Virus record (IMG/VR): IMGVR_UViG_3300021957_000067
Span: 1-46,813 of that record
Strand: one strand, 5' to 3'
Length of the DNA stretch: 46,813 nt
DNA from: a virus
Of this stretch, positions 24,365 to 31,953 are shown one piece after another. Both the position numbers and the translations under genes were made by a program. The number at the start of each line of letters is the position of its first letter. The first letter of the stretch is position 1. The notes under the pieces are model-generated. The model did not search any database, had not been told where the DNA came from, and saw only the letters and a program-made list of their open reading frames with translations.

Positions 24365-25378
24365 ATGAATGATAAAACAGGAGAACTTCTCACACAAAAC
24401 ATAGCTGGTGTAAACCGAATCTTACCTCATAAACATAAATATGCATGGGACTTATTTTTAAAAAGTTGTGCAAATAACTGGATGCCTACTGAAATAAGTA
24501 TGCAAAATGATATTAAACAATGGAAAAATGATGAAATTACAGAAGATGAAAAATTACTTGTTAAACGCTGTCTTGGGTTTTTTGCTGGATCTGAGTCTTT
24601 GGTTGGTAATAATCTTTTGCTTAGTGCCTTTAGATTTATTACGGACGCTGAGTGCCGCCAATACATCCTTCGTCAAGCGTTTGAAGAAAGTCTTCACAAC
24701 CTTACGGTAGTATATGTTTGCGATAGCTTAGACCTTGATATTGAAGAGGTATTCGCTGCATACGAAACGGTTCCAAGTATTAAAGCCAAAGATGACTTCT
24801 TAATGGAAATCACTAATGATATTAGCCGTCAAGATTTTTCTACAGAAACTGTAGAAGGTAAACAGGAATTATTAAGGAACTTTCTTACTTATTGGATTGT
24901 ATGCGAAGGTACATTTTTCTTTAGTGGGTTTGCAATGCTTCTTGCTCTTGGTAGACAAAATAAACTTCAAGGAATTTCTGATCAAATTAAATATACTCTT
25001 CGCGATGAAAGTTCTCATATTGCATTTGGTACATATCTAATTAATACTTTAATCGAGCAAAATCCTGAGATCTGGACAGAAGAAATACAACAGGAATTTG
25101 TTGAGCATATGAAAAAGGCTGTTGAGCTCGAAATAGCTTACGCACACGATGTTCTTCCTACAGGTATACTTGGGTTAAATGCAGATATGTTTGTAGAATA
25201 TATGCACTATATTGGCAATCGAAGGCTAGAAGGTATTGGTTTAGATTATCGTTTTCCTAGCGATAAAAATCCTTTTCCTTGGCTTAGTGAGGTTGTTGAT
25301 GTTCAAGCAATGGGCAATTTCTTTGAACGAAGAGTTAGAGAATACCAGCAAAGCGGTTCTCTTGAAGATGATTTTTAA
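24365..25378 (+). CDS. nrdB: Ribonucleotide reductase small subunit, class Ic-like (no radical Tyr)
   Basis: 337 residues. Six metal ligands can be read: Glu77 (GSESLV), Glu108 and His111 (EESLH), Glu181 (CEGTFF), Glu215 and His218 (DESSH). The first is Glu, not the usual Asp, and the residue four after His111, normally the radical Tyr, is Val115. That combination matches the class Ic group (Chlamydia type, Mn/Fe centre) rather than class Ia. Surrounding sequence (FEES-L-H...YVCDSL, VPSIKAKDDF) also resembles that group. The C-terminus (SLEDDF) should dock NrdA. A hairpin terminator follows. Confidence 0.93.
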   Translation: MNDKTGELLTQNIAGVNRILPHKHKYAWDLFLKSCANNWMPTEISMQNDIKQWKNDEITEDEKLLVKRCLGFFAGSESLVGNNLLLSAFRFITDAECRQYILRQAFEESLHNLTVVYVCDSLDLDIEEVFAAYETVPSIKAKDDFLMEITNDISRQDFSTETVEGKQELLRNFLTYWIVCEGTFFFSGFAMLLALGRQNKLQGISDQIKYTLRDESSHIAFGTYLINTLIEQNPEIWTEEIQQEFVEHMKKAVELEIAYAHDVLPTGILGLNADMFVEYMHYIGNRRLEGIGLDYRFPSDKNPFPWLSEVVDVQAMGNFFERRVREYQQSGSLEDDF

Positions 25379-25396
25379 TTTTATTATTTGGTAATT

Positions 25397-25425
25397 AAAG
25401 AAGCCTCCTTCGGGAGGCTTTTTTA
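25397..25425 (+). terminator. Intrinsic terminator between nrdB and DUF1501
   Basis: An 8-bp stem, AAGCCTCC/GGAGGCTT (25401-25408 and 25413-25420), with TTCG loop, then TTTT on the plus strand. A-rich bases on the left could let it also serve the convergent minus-strand gene, whose stop codon lies in the T run. Confidence 0.9.
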
Positions 25426-26721
25426 TGCAATAATATCAAACAAAGGTTCGCCTTTATGTGCGATAGTAAAAGGTCTGCCAGAAGGAGAATATTGAACATC
25501 ATTAATAGATAAACCAAGAACATAAGCTATTGTAGCATTTAAGTCTTCTGGTTTTACTGCTTTACCTTCTGTGGGATTTCTTCCTTGGTCATCGACTTGA
25601 CCAAAAGAAAATCCGCCCTTAACTCCGCCTCCGGCAAGAAAAGCGCTAAAGCAATACGGCCAATGATCTCTTCCGTTTCTGCCATTTATTTTTGGAGTTC
25701 TGCCGAATTCCGATGTTAAAACAACTAAAGTTTCATTGAGTAACCCTCTTCGCTCTAGATCAATAAGTAGGCCACTTAAAGCTTGGTCAATATCCGCACA
25801 ATTTGTAGCAACTCTTTCGAAGTTATTATCATGCGTATCCCATCCACCTCTAGACACTTCTACATATCTCACTTTATTTTCTATTAATCTTCTAGCTAAT
25901 AAGCATCCCTGTCCAAAATTAGTATTACCATATAATTCGTTCATGGATTCTGGTTCTTTACTAATATCAAAAGCATATAAATCTTGACTATTCATTAATT
26001 TAATTGCATCTTTATATAAATCTCCATAAGCTCTTACTTTTTTATGAGGATATGATTTTGAGAAATCTGAATTTAATGCATTAACCATTGACATTCTGCT
26101 ACCAAAATGCTCTTGATCAATATAAGGTGCAAGTTTACTATTTGCAAGTCCATTTCTTGCGTTGCTTATTGGCAGCGCTCCATATTTAGACTCTAAAAAA
26201 CCTGCTCCTCCGCCGCCTCCACCGATTTTTACATTCATTGGTATAGTATTATTTATTGCACCAGAAAGTTTAGATACCCAGCTTCCAAATGTGGGATGAA
26301 CGATTGTTCCTCTTTTAAGATAACTTGTTTGCATAAGGTAGCTCGCTTGCATGTGAGCGCCTTGACTGGTACTCATTGTTTTAATAATTGAAGCGTGATG
26401 CATTAACCTTGCAGTTTTTGGTAAATTCTCAGATAGAATAATTCCGTCTGCGCTTGTAGATATTGATTTTAAATCACCTTGAATTTCTGGGGCATCTGGC
26501 CTAGGAGCAAATGTATCTATATGAGACATTGCTCCAGACATATTTAAATAAATTACGTGCCTTGCTTTCGCAATCCTAGCTCCAGGTTGTAACGCTTTAA
26601 CATCATTATGAATATAACTTCCAGCCATAGGCATAAGGCCTACTCCAAGACAGGCTTTTGCTGCATGAGCAATAAACTCGCGCCTGCCAAGTTCATCTAT
26701 ATTTTTGAGATTCGTGTTCAT
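25423..26721 (-). CDS. Tat-exported DUF1501 (alkaline-phosphatase/sulfatase-fold) protein
   Basis: 432 residues. The N-terminus GRREFIAHAAKACLGVG is a twin-arginine-type signal. The body fits DUF1501: HVIYLNMSGAMSHIDTFAPRP, then LVVLTSEFGRTPKINGRNGR, DHWPYCFSAFLAGGGVKGG. This family belongs to the alkaline phosphatase/sulfatase superfamily and is very abundant in Planctomycetota, Verrucomicrobiota and Lentisphaerota, usually beside DUF1553/DUF1549 genes; none is here. Its biochemical role is not established. It looks full length, so not a decaying fragment. A phage copy is unexpected and probably host-derived. A class B motif precedes the start. Confidence 0.85.
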   Translation of the reverse strand: MNTNLKNIDELGRREFIAHAAKACLGVGLMPMAGSYIHNDVKALQPGARIAKARHVIYLNMSGAMSHIDTFAPRPDAPEIQGDLKSISTSADGIILSENLPKTARLMHHASIIKTMSTSQGAHMQASYLMQTSYLKRGTIVHPTFGSWVSKLSGAINNTIPMNVKIGGGGGGAGFLESKYGALPISNARNGLANSKLAPYIDQEHFGSRMSMVNALNSDFSKSYPHKKVRAYGDLYKDAIKLMNSQDLYAFDISKEPESMNELYGNTNFGQGCLLARRLIENKVRYVEVSRGGWDTHDNNFERVATNCADIDQALSGLLIDLERRGLLNETLVVLTSEFGRTPKINGRNGRDHWPYCFSAFLAGGGVKGGFSFGQVDDQGRNPTEGKAVKPEDLNATIAYVLGLSINDVQYSPSGRPFTIAHKGEPLFDIIA

Positions 26722-26727
26722 ATAATG

Positions 26728-26736
26728 ATATTACAC
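26728..26736 (-). promoter_or_regulatory. Class B GTGTAATAT motif
   Basis: Exact GTGTAATAT on the minus strand, 6 bases before the DUF1501 ATG at 26721. Confidence 0.6.
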
Positions 26737-26751
26737 TTTTAGCAAGTTATT

Positions 26752-26786
26752 CAAAAACAAAAAAGCCGCCCCATTTCTGAGGCGGC
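26752..26786 (-). terminator. Intrinsic terminator after the outer-membrane barrel gene
   Basis: Minus strand: a 9-bp stem (GCCGCCTCA with TGGGGCGGC, GAAA loop; 26765-26786) followed by TTTTTTGTTTTTG. It separates the barrel gene from DUF1501. Confidence 0.92.
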
Positions 26787-26812
26787 GAGTGTGATTGACT
26801 ATAACTACTATA

Positions 26813-27466
26813 TTAAAACGAAGCAGTCAGAGACGCTCCAATTAAAAAATCATCTTCAATTAACGAAGAATCTACGAAGTCCCCATTAACAGAAAGAGTC
26901 AAACCCTTTTGAAGTTCTTTTGATAAACCTAGCCCAATAGAATAGTAATCTAGATTATCTACAGATCGGGTGTCAGTATTACCTACAGAACCATTGATTG
27001 ATAAAGTCGCAAACTTTAAGTCTAAATCATGAGATACATTAAGCTCAAATGTATACAAATCTTCATCTACATTTCTTGCGGCCGAAATAGAGGGCGATAA
27101 AAATGTATCAATGGATACCGCGATTACTGCATCAAGTTCACTTGCTCCTCCGAGAGACTCCGCGTGCTCAAGTCCGCCATACACGGTTAACATGGAACCC
27201 ATTTTCTTGGCTAGCCCGCCAGAGATGATGTATGCATCTTCTAGGTTTTCATTGCCGTGCGCCGTCTGAACGTTTGTGCTCGCAGTAAGTCCCTGAATCT
27301 CTGTGGAATAGGAAGCTCCTGCTTGAAATGAATCTTTTGATAGAAGCGAACCTCTTCGAAAGAAATCTGAGCCATAACCCAGGGATAGAGAGCCTGTTGC
27401 TGCGAAAGCTGCGTTGATAAGAAATACCGCTGAAAGCGCGGCTACTGTTAGTATTTTTGTTTTCAT
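26813..27466 (-). CDS. Outer-membrane beta-barrel protein
   Basis: 217 residues. A clear signal peptide (MKTKILTVAALSAVF..., cleavage after AFA) precedes a chain of alternating-polarity strands with glycine-rich turns, and the last residue is Phe, as expected for BAM-inserted barrels. About 8-10 strands fit. No virion motif is seen, so it probably goes to the host outer membrane: receptor blocking, superinfection exclusion or permeability are options. It has a strong class A promoter with a 16-base gap before ATG, and its own terminator, so it is independently expressed. Family not named. Confidence 0.75.
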   Translation of the reverse strand: MKTKILTVAALSAVFLINAAFAATGSLSLGYGSDFFRRGSLLSKDSFQAGASYSTEIQGLTASTNVQTAHGNENLEDAYIISGGLAKKMGSMLTVYGGLEHAESLGGASELDAVIAVSIDTFLSPSISAARNVDEDLYTFELNVSHDLDLKFATLSINGSVGNTDTRSVDNLDYYSIGLGLSKELQKGLTLSVNGDFVDSSLIEDDFLIGASLTASF

Positions 27467-27482
27467 AATTTTAAAACTGTAG

Positions 27483-27511
27483 ATAATAACTTATTATTAT
27501 ATAAATGTCAA
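27483..27511 (-). promoter_or_regulatory. Class A promoter for the barrel gene
   Basis: Minus strand TTGACA (27506-27511), 17 bases, TATTAT (27483-27488); ATG 27466 is 16 bases on. The -35 contains the TGA stop of the hsp20 gene. Confidence 0.8.
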
Positions 27512-27912
27512 GTTATTTTTATTCTGCTTTTTGTTTTTTCTTTTTTGCGAGGAATTTTTATTTTTAATATACCATTGTCCATTGTGGCAGATATGTTTTT
27601 TTCATCAACTTCTGTATGCATTTTAAATGAGTTTTTAAATCCATCATTAAATATTTGTTGTTGGATATATGAAGGTTTATCTTTTTCTTCTTGTGGTTCG
27701 TGAGATACCTTTAACAGATTACCTTGAAAATCAATTTGAATTTTATCTTTTGGTATTCCTGGAGCCTGTAGATGAATTTCTATGCTTTCATCATTAGATA
27801 TAATATTAGAAGGAGCTGGAAGCTCATCATATGAATCGAAGGATAATAATTCAGAGAATAAACTATCAAGCGTGCTTTGTTTGTTGTGATTGTTTTTAAA
27901 ATAGAATGACAT
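27508..27912 (-). CDS. Hsp20/alpha-crystallin small heat-shock protein
   Basis: 134 residues from ATG 27912, which follows AAAGGA by 6 bases; a longer frame to 27960 has no such site. The alpha-crystallin domain spans about 40-125: 'SIEIHLQAPGIPKDKIQIDFQGNLLKV' opens it and 'ISATMDNGILKIKIP', the A-x-x-x-N-G-I-L-x-I-x-x-P signature, closes it. A basic tail follows. It holds unfolded proteins in an ATP-independent way. Phage small heat-shock proteins are known, especially in marine phages. With ClpA and the J-domain protein it forms a proteostasis set. Confidence 0.9.
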   Translation of the reverse strand: MSFYFKNNHNKQSTLDSLFSELLSFDSYDELPAPSNIISNDESIEIHLQAPGIPKDKIQIDFQGNLLKVSHEPQEEKDKPSYIQQQIFNDGFKNSFKMHTEVDEKNISATMDNGILKIKIPRKKEKTKSRIKIT

Positions 27913-27968
27913 ATTGTTTCCTTTGGTTGAGATTAAAATTAATCTATAATTTGCAAACAATGTGCCAA

Positions 27969-28565
27969 TTAATTTTTAAACAAAAAAGGTCTCCATTCAG
28001 GGCGGCAATTTTGAAAGGCATGAAAGAAAGGATACGGATTTGAAGGGCCTAGCTCTTCGCCTTTATAATTTTTATATGGATAAATCGCGGCTTTCTTGCA
28101 GTTGCACGGTTGACATGTTAGCGTGACATTATGACTCTCTTTTGTGCCACCTTTACTTTTTGGGTAGATATGTTCAATCGTCATATCTTTCATATCAAAT
28201 TTATCTCCACATATTTGACATCTTCCTTTATATCTTTTATATAAATATCTTAAATTTGGTTTTTGTTTTGTTTGATATACCCATTTAGATGTTGTTAATA
28301 ATATTGTTGGTACAGGATATAATTTATTAGAAGAAGTTAAGAAGGGTTGATGTTCATAATATGTTGCGCGTTGAGGATTTATCCATTCTTCCCAATTTAA
28401 AGGTTCCCCTGATTGAGATAAACATTTTACAGATTGATCTTTTCTAGATATAGAGCCGCAAGATATAAGCTTTCTTATACCTTCTTTGGCAGTTGTTATA
28501 TTAATTGGGGTCCAAAAATGAGATAGTATTAAAACAACTCTATCTTTACTATCTATTGAATACAA
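27969..28565 (-). CDS. HNH endonuclease
   Basis: 198 residues from a TTG start (28565); no ATG lies before the conserved N-terminus. Two halves: an N-terminal part 'VLILSHFWTPINITTAKEGI' as in stand-alone HNH proteins, then the nuclease with C-Q-I-C, TIEHIYPKSKGG and C-Q-P-C, giving a zinc-bound HNH fold with its catalytic His in IEH. The gene follows the duplicated fibre pair by 18 bases. It could be a homing-type or DNA-processing nuclease; no intron or intein is evident nearby. Confidence 0.85.
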   Translation of the reverse strand: MYSIDSKDRVVLILSHFWTPINITTAKEGIRKLISCGSISRKDQSVKCLSQSGEPLNWEEWINPQRATYYEHQPFLTSSNKLYPVPTILLTTSKWVYQTKQKPNLRYLYKRYKGRCQICGDKFDMKDMTIEHIYPKSKGGTKESHNVTLTCQPCNCKKAAIYPYKNYKGEELGPSNPYPFFHAFQNCRPEWRPFLFKN

Positions 28566-28583
28566 GGCAAACTAATTTGTTTA

Positions 28584-28820
28584 TCATTCAAAGCTTACAG
28601 CTTCAGTCCACTCTTCTCCCGAAAGAATTTCTAGAATTTGAGAGTGATTCAATGATTCTTTATTAGCCAAAAAAGAAGGTTTCGTTCCTTCATATTTAAC
28701 AAAGGTTTCATCCCCTGCTACATTGTATCTTAGTGTATCTGCTGATGTCTCAAGCACATCGTCAAAGTTGACGGTAGAAACATCTTCAGCGTTTATTATA
28801 ACATATTGTCTATCGCTCAT
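28584..28820 (-). CDS. Small fibre-associated protein, copy 2
   Basis: 78 residues, nearly identical through residue 67 to the protein at 29665-29910. No enzyme motif. It contains 'VLETSADTLRYNVAGDETFV' and 'KPSF' blocks and ends in 'ILSGEEWT'. Relatives that I recall occur next to fibre genes in marine phages. Each copy lies directly downstream of a LamG-fibre gene, so it may be a chaperone, adaptor or a fibre component. Only the C-terminal tail differs between copies. Confidence 0.65.
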   Translation of the reverse strand: MSDRQYVIINAEDVSTVNFDDVLETSADTLRYNVAGDETFVKYEGTKPSFLANKESLNHSQILEILSGEEWTEAVSFE

Positions 28821-28828
28821 AATTATTA
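28646..28828 (-). repeat. Direct repeat copy of the small fibre-associated gene
   Basis: About 183 bases repeated at 29736-29918 with only scattered mismatches, offset 1,090 bases. Covers most of the 78-residue gene and its upstream AATAATTATG start region. Confidence 0.85.
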
Positions 28829-28838
28829 TTATTAAGGG

Positions 28839-29672
28839 TTAGGAAGGAACATCAGAGGAGAAGGTAGGTCCGTTAGTGAGTGTACCGTCGTTACCTCCGC
28901 TACCTTGGTCTGTTATAGTAGTGCCGCTACCTGAGTTATTATCTCCCATACGCCACCAACCAACAGGATTAAGTGACGATATATCTACTGGCTCACCAAG
29001 CGACCCTGATGATGCTCCACCTCGTAATGTGGAAATGTCAGATGCAGATAGAACGGAATCAAAGTAAGAAACCTCATCAATTAAACCTGCAAAGTAATAA
29101 CTAGAATTCCACTGCCCAACTAATACATCAGCAGTATTACTAGTATTAGAATTACTTGGATTAGTAAAACTTTGTGCTACTCCATTAATATAAATTACGA
29201 GGCTGTTGTTAGTATTACTCTGCGAAGCTGCAATATGATACCATGTACCAGTACTTAAAGTGGTGGTGGTGTTTGTAAAAATTGAACCATTATAATAAAT
29301 CACTTTGTTTCCATCGAGCATTATTCTAAAAGTAACATTAGAAGCATTTACATCTTTAGCAATTAAATTTCTATAACCACCAAAACTACTAGCTTTTAAC
29401 CAAAGGGAAATAGTATGCTCTCCTGAGTTAAAATCAGTATTGTGTGGAATATTGAAACCGTCATCACTGCCATCAAATTCTACGCTGTATGTGTTATTAA
29501 AACCAGCAGGAGCGTCATTAGCAAATCTCTTCCAGGCAGAACCGTTGTATATAACTAGATCTCCTGCATTAGTGGATCCCTCCGCTTTTAAATAAAACTT
29601 TCCTGCGGTTACAGCGTTATTAGAAACTAACGCAGCTTGTTCTGCGTCGTTTATTATTGTTATTTTACTCAT
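28839..29672 (-). CDS. LamG/concanavalin-fold fibre protein, copy 2
   Basis: 277 residues. An N-terminal ~60-residue segment (KFYLKAEGSTNAGDLVIYNGSAWKR positions about 26-50) is of the kind found at fibre bases. From about residue 60, 'TYSVEFDGSDDGFNIP', 'TISLWLKA', 'GTWYHIAASQS', 'YINGVAQ' and 'FAGLIDEVSYF' form a LamG_3 lectin-like domain. The C-terminus 'NPVGWWRMGDN' to 'TLTNGPTF' is shared with the other copy. Likely a receptor-binding or decoration protein recognising glycans. Its start overlaps the small gene's end by 8 bases. Confidence 0.8.
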   Translation of the reverse strand: MSKITIINDAEQAALVSNNAVTAGKFYLKAEGSTNAGDLVIYNGSAWKRFANDAPAGFNNTYSVEFDGSDDGFNIPHNTDFNSGEHTISLWLKASSFGGYRNLIAKDVNASNVTFRIMLDGNKVIYYNGSIFTNTTTTLSTGTWYHIAASQSNTNNSLVIYINGVAQSFTNPSNSNTSNTADVLVGQWNSSYYFAGLIDEVSYFDSVLSASDISTLRGGASSGSLGEPVDISSLNPVGWWRMGDNNSGSGTTITDQGSGGNDGTLTNGPTFSSDVPS

Positions 29673-29910
29673 TGCTTGAAAGGTTTTCTGTATTTGTCCA
29701 TTCGTCGCTCGAGAGAATTTCGAGGATTTGAGAATGATTCAATGATTCTTTATTGGCCAAAAAAGAAGGTTTTGTTCCTTCATATTTAACAAAGGTTTTA
29801 TCCCCTGCTACATTGTATCTTAGTGTATCTGCGGAAGTCTCAAGCACGTCATCAAAGTTGACGGTGGAAACATCAGCAGCGTTTATTATAACATATTGTC
29901 TATCGCTCAT
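29665..29910 (-). CDS. Small fibre-associated protein, copy 1
   Basis: 81 residues, copy of the 28584-28820 gene with a few substitutions and a different C-terminal tail (after EEWT/DEWT). It lies 5 bases after the upstream LamG gene and overlaps the next LamG gene by 8 bases, so gene order is LamG-small-LamG-small. The strong conservation against diverged LamG partners suggests a common interaction, for instance with the virion or as a folding helper. Function unknown. Confidence 0.65.
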   Translation of the reverse strand: MSDRQYVIINAADVSTVNFDDVLETSADTLRYNVAGDKTFVKYEGTKPSFLANKESLNHSQILEILSSDEWTNTENLSSNE

Positions 29911-29918
29911 AATTATTA
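29736..29918 (-). repeat. Direct repeat copy of the small fibre-associated gene
   Basis: Partner of 28646-28828, same strand, offset 1,090 bases. Marks a tandem duplication of a two-gene unit. Confidence 0.85.
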
Positions 29919-30719
29919 AGAAGGTACGTCGGTTGAGAAGGTTGGGCCATTAGTAAGTGTGCCGTTGTTACCAGCACTACCTTGATCCGTGATAGTAGAG
30001 CCTGTGCCTCCATCATTGTCTCCCATTCTCCACCAACCTATTGGATTTAATGAGGATATGTCTGTTGGTACTCCTGAGTTGTACATATCTGTTACATCGG
30101 AGGCTGAAAGACCTGAGTTAAAAATAGCTACTTCATCAATTAAACCTTTCCAACGAGGCTGTGCTCGATTCGCAGGATACCCACCAATGCAAGTACTTGA
30201 GTTTGTAGCAGCTGCGTACGAGCTTGTAACATTATTAGAAGTGTTTTGTGATCCATTAATATATGTCTTTAGAACACCTGAAGTACGCTCAACAACAAGG
30301 TGATACCATGTATTAGTGGATAAAGAACCCCCACCATACAAAGCACCATTCCATACTTGAAGCCCCGCAGTTCCCACAAATACTTGCCAACTACTAGCTG
30401 CACTATTGTAATTACCTAAAACGCCACAGTATGTTCCATTGAAACCATTAATAGCATTTACCCACATACTTAGACCAAACTCTCCAGTACCAAAATTAAA
30501 ATCGGTGGAAGGAGCAGCTGATAACTCTACATAATCATTCGTACCGTCAAAGTTTACGCTGTAAGTATTAGTAAAGCTAGCAGGCGCATTATCTGAAGCG
30601 ATTTCTGTCCAAGCAGTGCCGGTCCACACAACGATTTTATCACTTGATGTTTCAAAGTACGCGTCTCCCGCTGCCATTCCTGATGTTGGTCTATTTGCTA
30701 TTGTGTCTATTGTTGACAT
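29916..30719 (-). CDS. LamG/concanavalin-fold fibre protein, copy 1
   Basis: 267 residues. An N-terminal fibre-base segment (AGDAYFETSSDKIVVWTGTA) leads to a LamG_3 domain: 'TYSVNFDGTNDYVELS', 'GLSMWVNA', 'TWYHLVVERT', 'YINGSQ', 'WKGLIDEVAIF'. The last ~45 residues (LNPIGWWRMGDN...GTLTNGPTF) are nearly the same as in copy 2, while the lectin loops differ. First gene of the duplicated array; it begins without a clear ribosome site or promoter. Probably binds a host surface sugar. Confidence 0.8.
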   Translation of the reverse strand: MSTIDTIANRPTSGMAAGDAYFETSSDKIVVWTGTAWTEIASDNAPASFTNTYSVNFDGTNDYVELSAAPSTDFNFGTGEFGLSMWVNAINGFNGTYCGVLGNYNSAASSWQVFVGTAGLQVWNGALYGGGSLSTNTWYHLVVERTSGVLKTYINGSQNTSNNVTSSYAAATNSSTCIGGYPANRAQPRWKGLIDEVAIFNSGLSASDVTDMYNSGVPTDISSLNPIGWWRMGDNDGGTGSTITDQGSAGNNGTLTNGPTFSTDVPS

Positions 30720-30774
30720 GATTATTACTTGTTGTTAGTAATGTTTTATTAAAACTTTGTGCACCTGCCATGAC

Positions 30775-31938
30775 TTATTTTTTTTCGTGATGCCCGCCTT
30801 CAGCAGGTTTTTTGTGAGTATAACCTTTTTCTTTTAATGCTAGATGATCTTTGTATGTTTTTGCTTCAACACCTTTTCCTGTTTTTGGATCATACATCAT
30901 GTGGGGTTCAAAATCTTTTTCTTCGTCTGCAGATTGAGCTTTTTTCCAAGCTTTTTTACTTGGGCGATCTTTGCTGCCTGGTTTTGCTGGCTTGTAATTT
31001 TTACCCATGCGTTTTTTCTTTTCGCGGATATTGTCCCACAGGCCAGCTTCTGATTCGTCCTCTGATTCAACTTCTTCACCTTTCGTCATCTTTGTGACGC
31101 TTTTTTTACTCCACATTTTGCAACTCCAATATCTGGCTTTTGTTTTTGGCCCTGGATTTGCGCAATTATGGCGAGCTCTAAAATTCTTGCGGCGACCTGG
31201 ATCATCGCGCTTAATCTCCATATTTGGGTCGCCAAAGTTTACTTTAACAACATTTCCTTTTTCGTTTTTAACATAAACAGAAAACTTTTTAGGTCCACCT
31301 GGAGTGCGAAATGGCTTGTTTAATTTTTTACCTTTATTAGCTTCTGCAGCCCAGCTTTCTTCGTCAACATACTCTTCAAAGCCAAGTTTATCCACATCAA
31401 TAAATATTGTGCTCCACATTTCATCTGTAAATTCTGGATCTTCTTGAAGTTGATAATTATGAATATCTAATTTTGCAGCAATAAAGTCTTCTTCGGTAAA
31501 GAGATTCATTTCATCTCTAATTCCATCATCAATCATAACTGCCGCAGAAGCTTTTGCTACATCTTGATCTGCTTTTCTGTAGCTATCTTTTACTTTTCCG
31601 CCGCGAACCATTTTAAGGAACATATTAACTCTAGCCATTGCCCACTGACCCCTGCTTTTGCCAGGTCTGTGGCTTGAGGAAAATGCTCCTGCACCACGTC
31701 TATATATTTTTTTGAGCTGAGATAAAGTAACTTTTTTGCTAGATTTTGAGTTATGCTCTTTCACTTTCATCTTGAGCGACTCAAGCACGCGATCAGAAAA
31801 AGTAATTTCACTTCCTTTTTCGGCAGCACTACCTGGCTTGTTTTTACTTGAACCCTTTTTTTGCTCGGATTTTTTCGCTGGAGTTTGAGCCGAACTTTTC
31901 GGTCCGGGACGTTTTGCAGAATTTGATTCGTTTTCCAT
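30775..31938 (-). CDS. Basic phage protein with DUF5872-like domains
   Basis: 387 residues, strongly basic. After a Lys/Ser/Pro-rich disordered N-terminus (1-45), 'VTLSQLKKIYRRGAGAFSSS' and 'RGQWAMARVNMFLKMVRGG' form a domain common in marine phages. The middle 'RKNFRARHNCANPGPKTKA' with 'RYWSCKMW' holds two Cys and many basic residues. The C-terminus has 'LWDNIREKKKRMGKNYKPA' and 'KPGSKDRPSKKAWKKA', another recurrent phage segment. These modules suggest a nucleic-acid-binding or virion-internal protein, but no function is known to me. A class B motif precedes ATG. Confidence 0.6.
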   Translation of the reverse strand: MENESNSAKRPGPKSSAQTPAKKSEQKKGSSKNKPGSAAEKGSEITFSDRVLESLKMKVKEHNSKSSKKVTLSQLKKIYRRGAGAFSSSHRPGKSRGQWAMARVNMFLKMVRGGKVKDSYRKADQDVAKASAAVMIDDGIRDEMNLFTEEDFIAAKLDIHNYQLQEDPEFTDEMWSTIFIDVDKLGFEEYVDEESWAAEANKGKKLNKPFRTPGGPKKFSVYVKNEKGNVVKVNFGDPNMEIKRDDPGRRKNFRARHNCANPGPKTKARYWSCKMWSKKSVTKMTKGEEVESEDESEAGLWDNIREKKKRMGKNYKPAKPGSKDRPSKKAWKKAQSADEEKDFEPHMMYDPKTGKGVEAKTYKDHLALKEKGYTHKKPAEGGHHEKK

Positions 31939-31944
31939 AGCTAT

Positions 31945-31953
31945 TTATTACAC
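31945..31953 (-). promoter_or_regulatory. Class B GTGTAATAA motif
   Basis: Minus strand GTGTAATAA, 6 bases before ATG 31938. The TAA at 31948-31950 is also the stop of the GDP-fucose synthase gene, so stop and promoter motif are fused. Confidence 0.55.

Noticed and set aside
28876-30303. Plus-strand open frames across the LamG genes (28876, 29753, 29989)
   Set aside because: They mirror the duplicated minus-strand genes and contain no recognisable motif.
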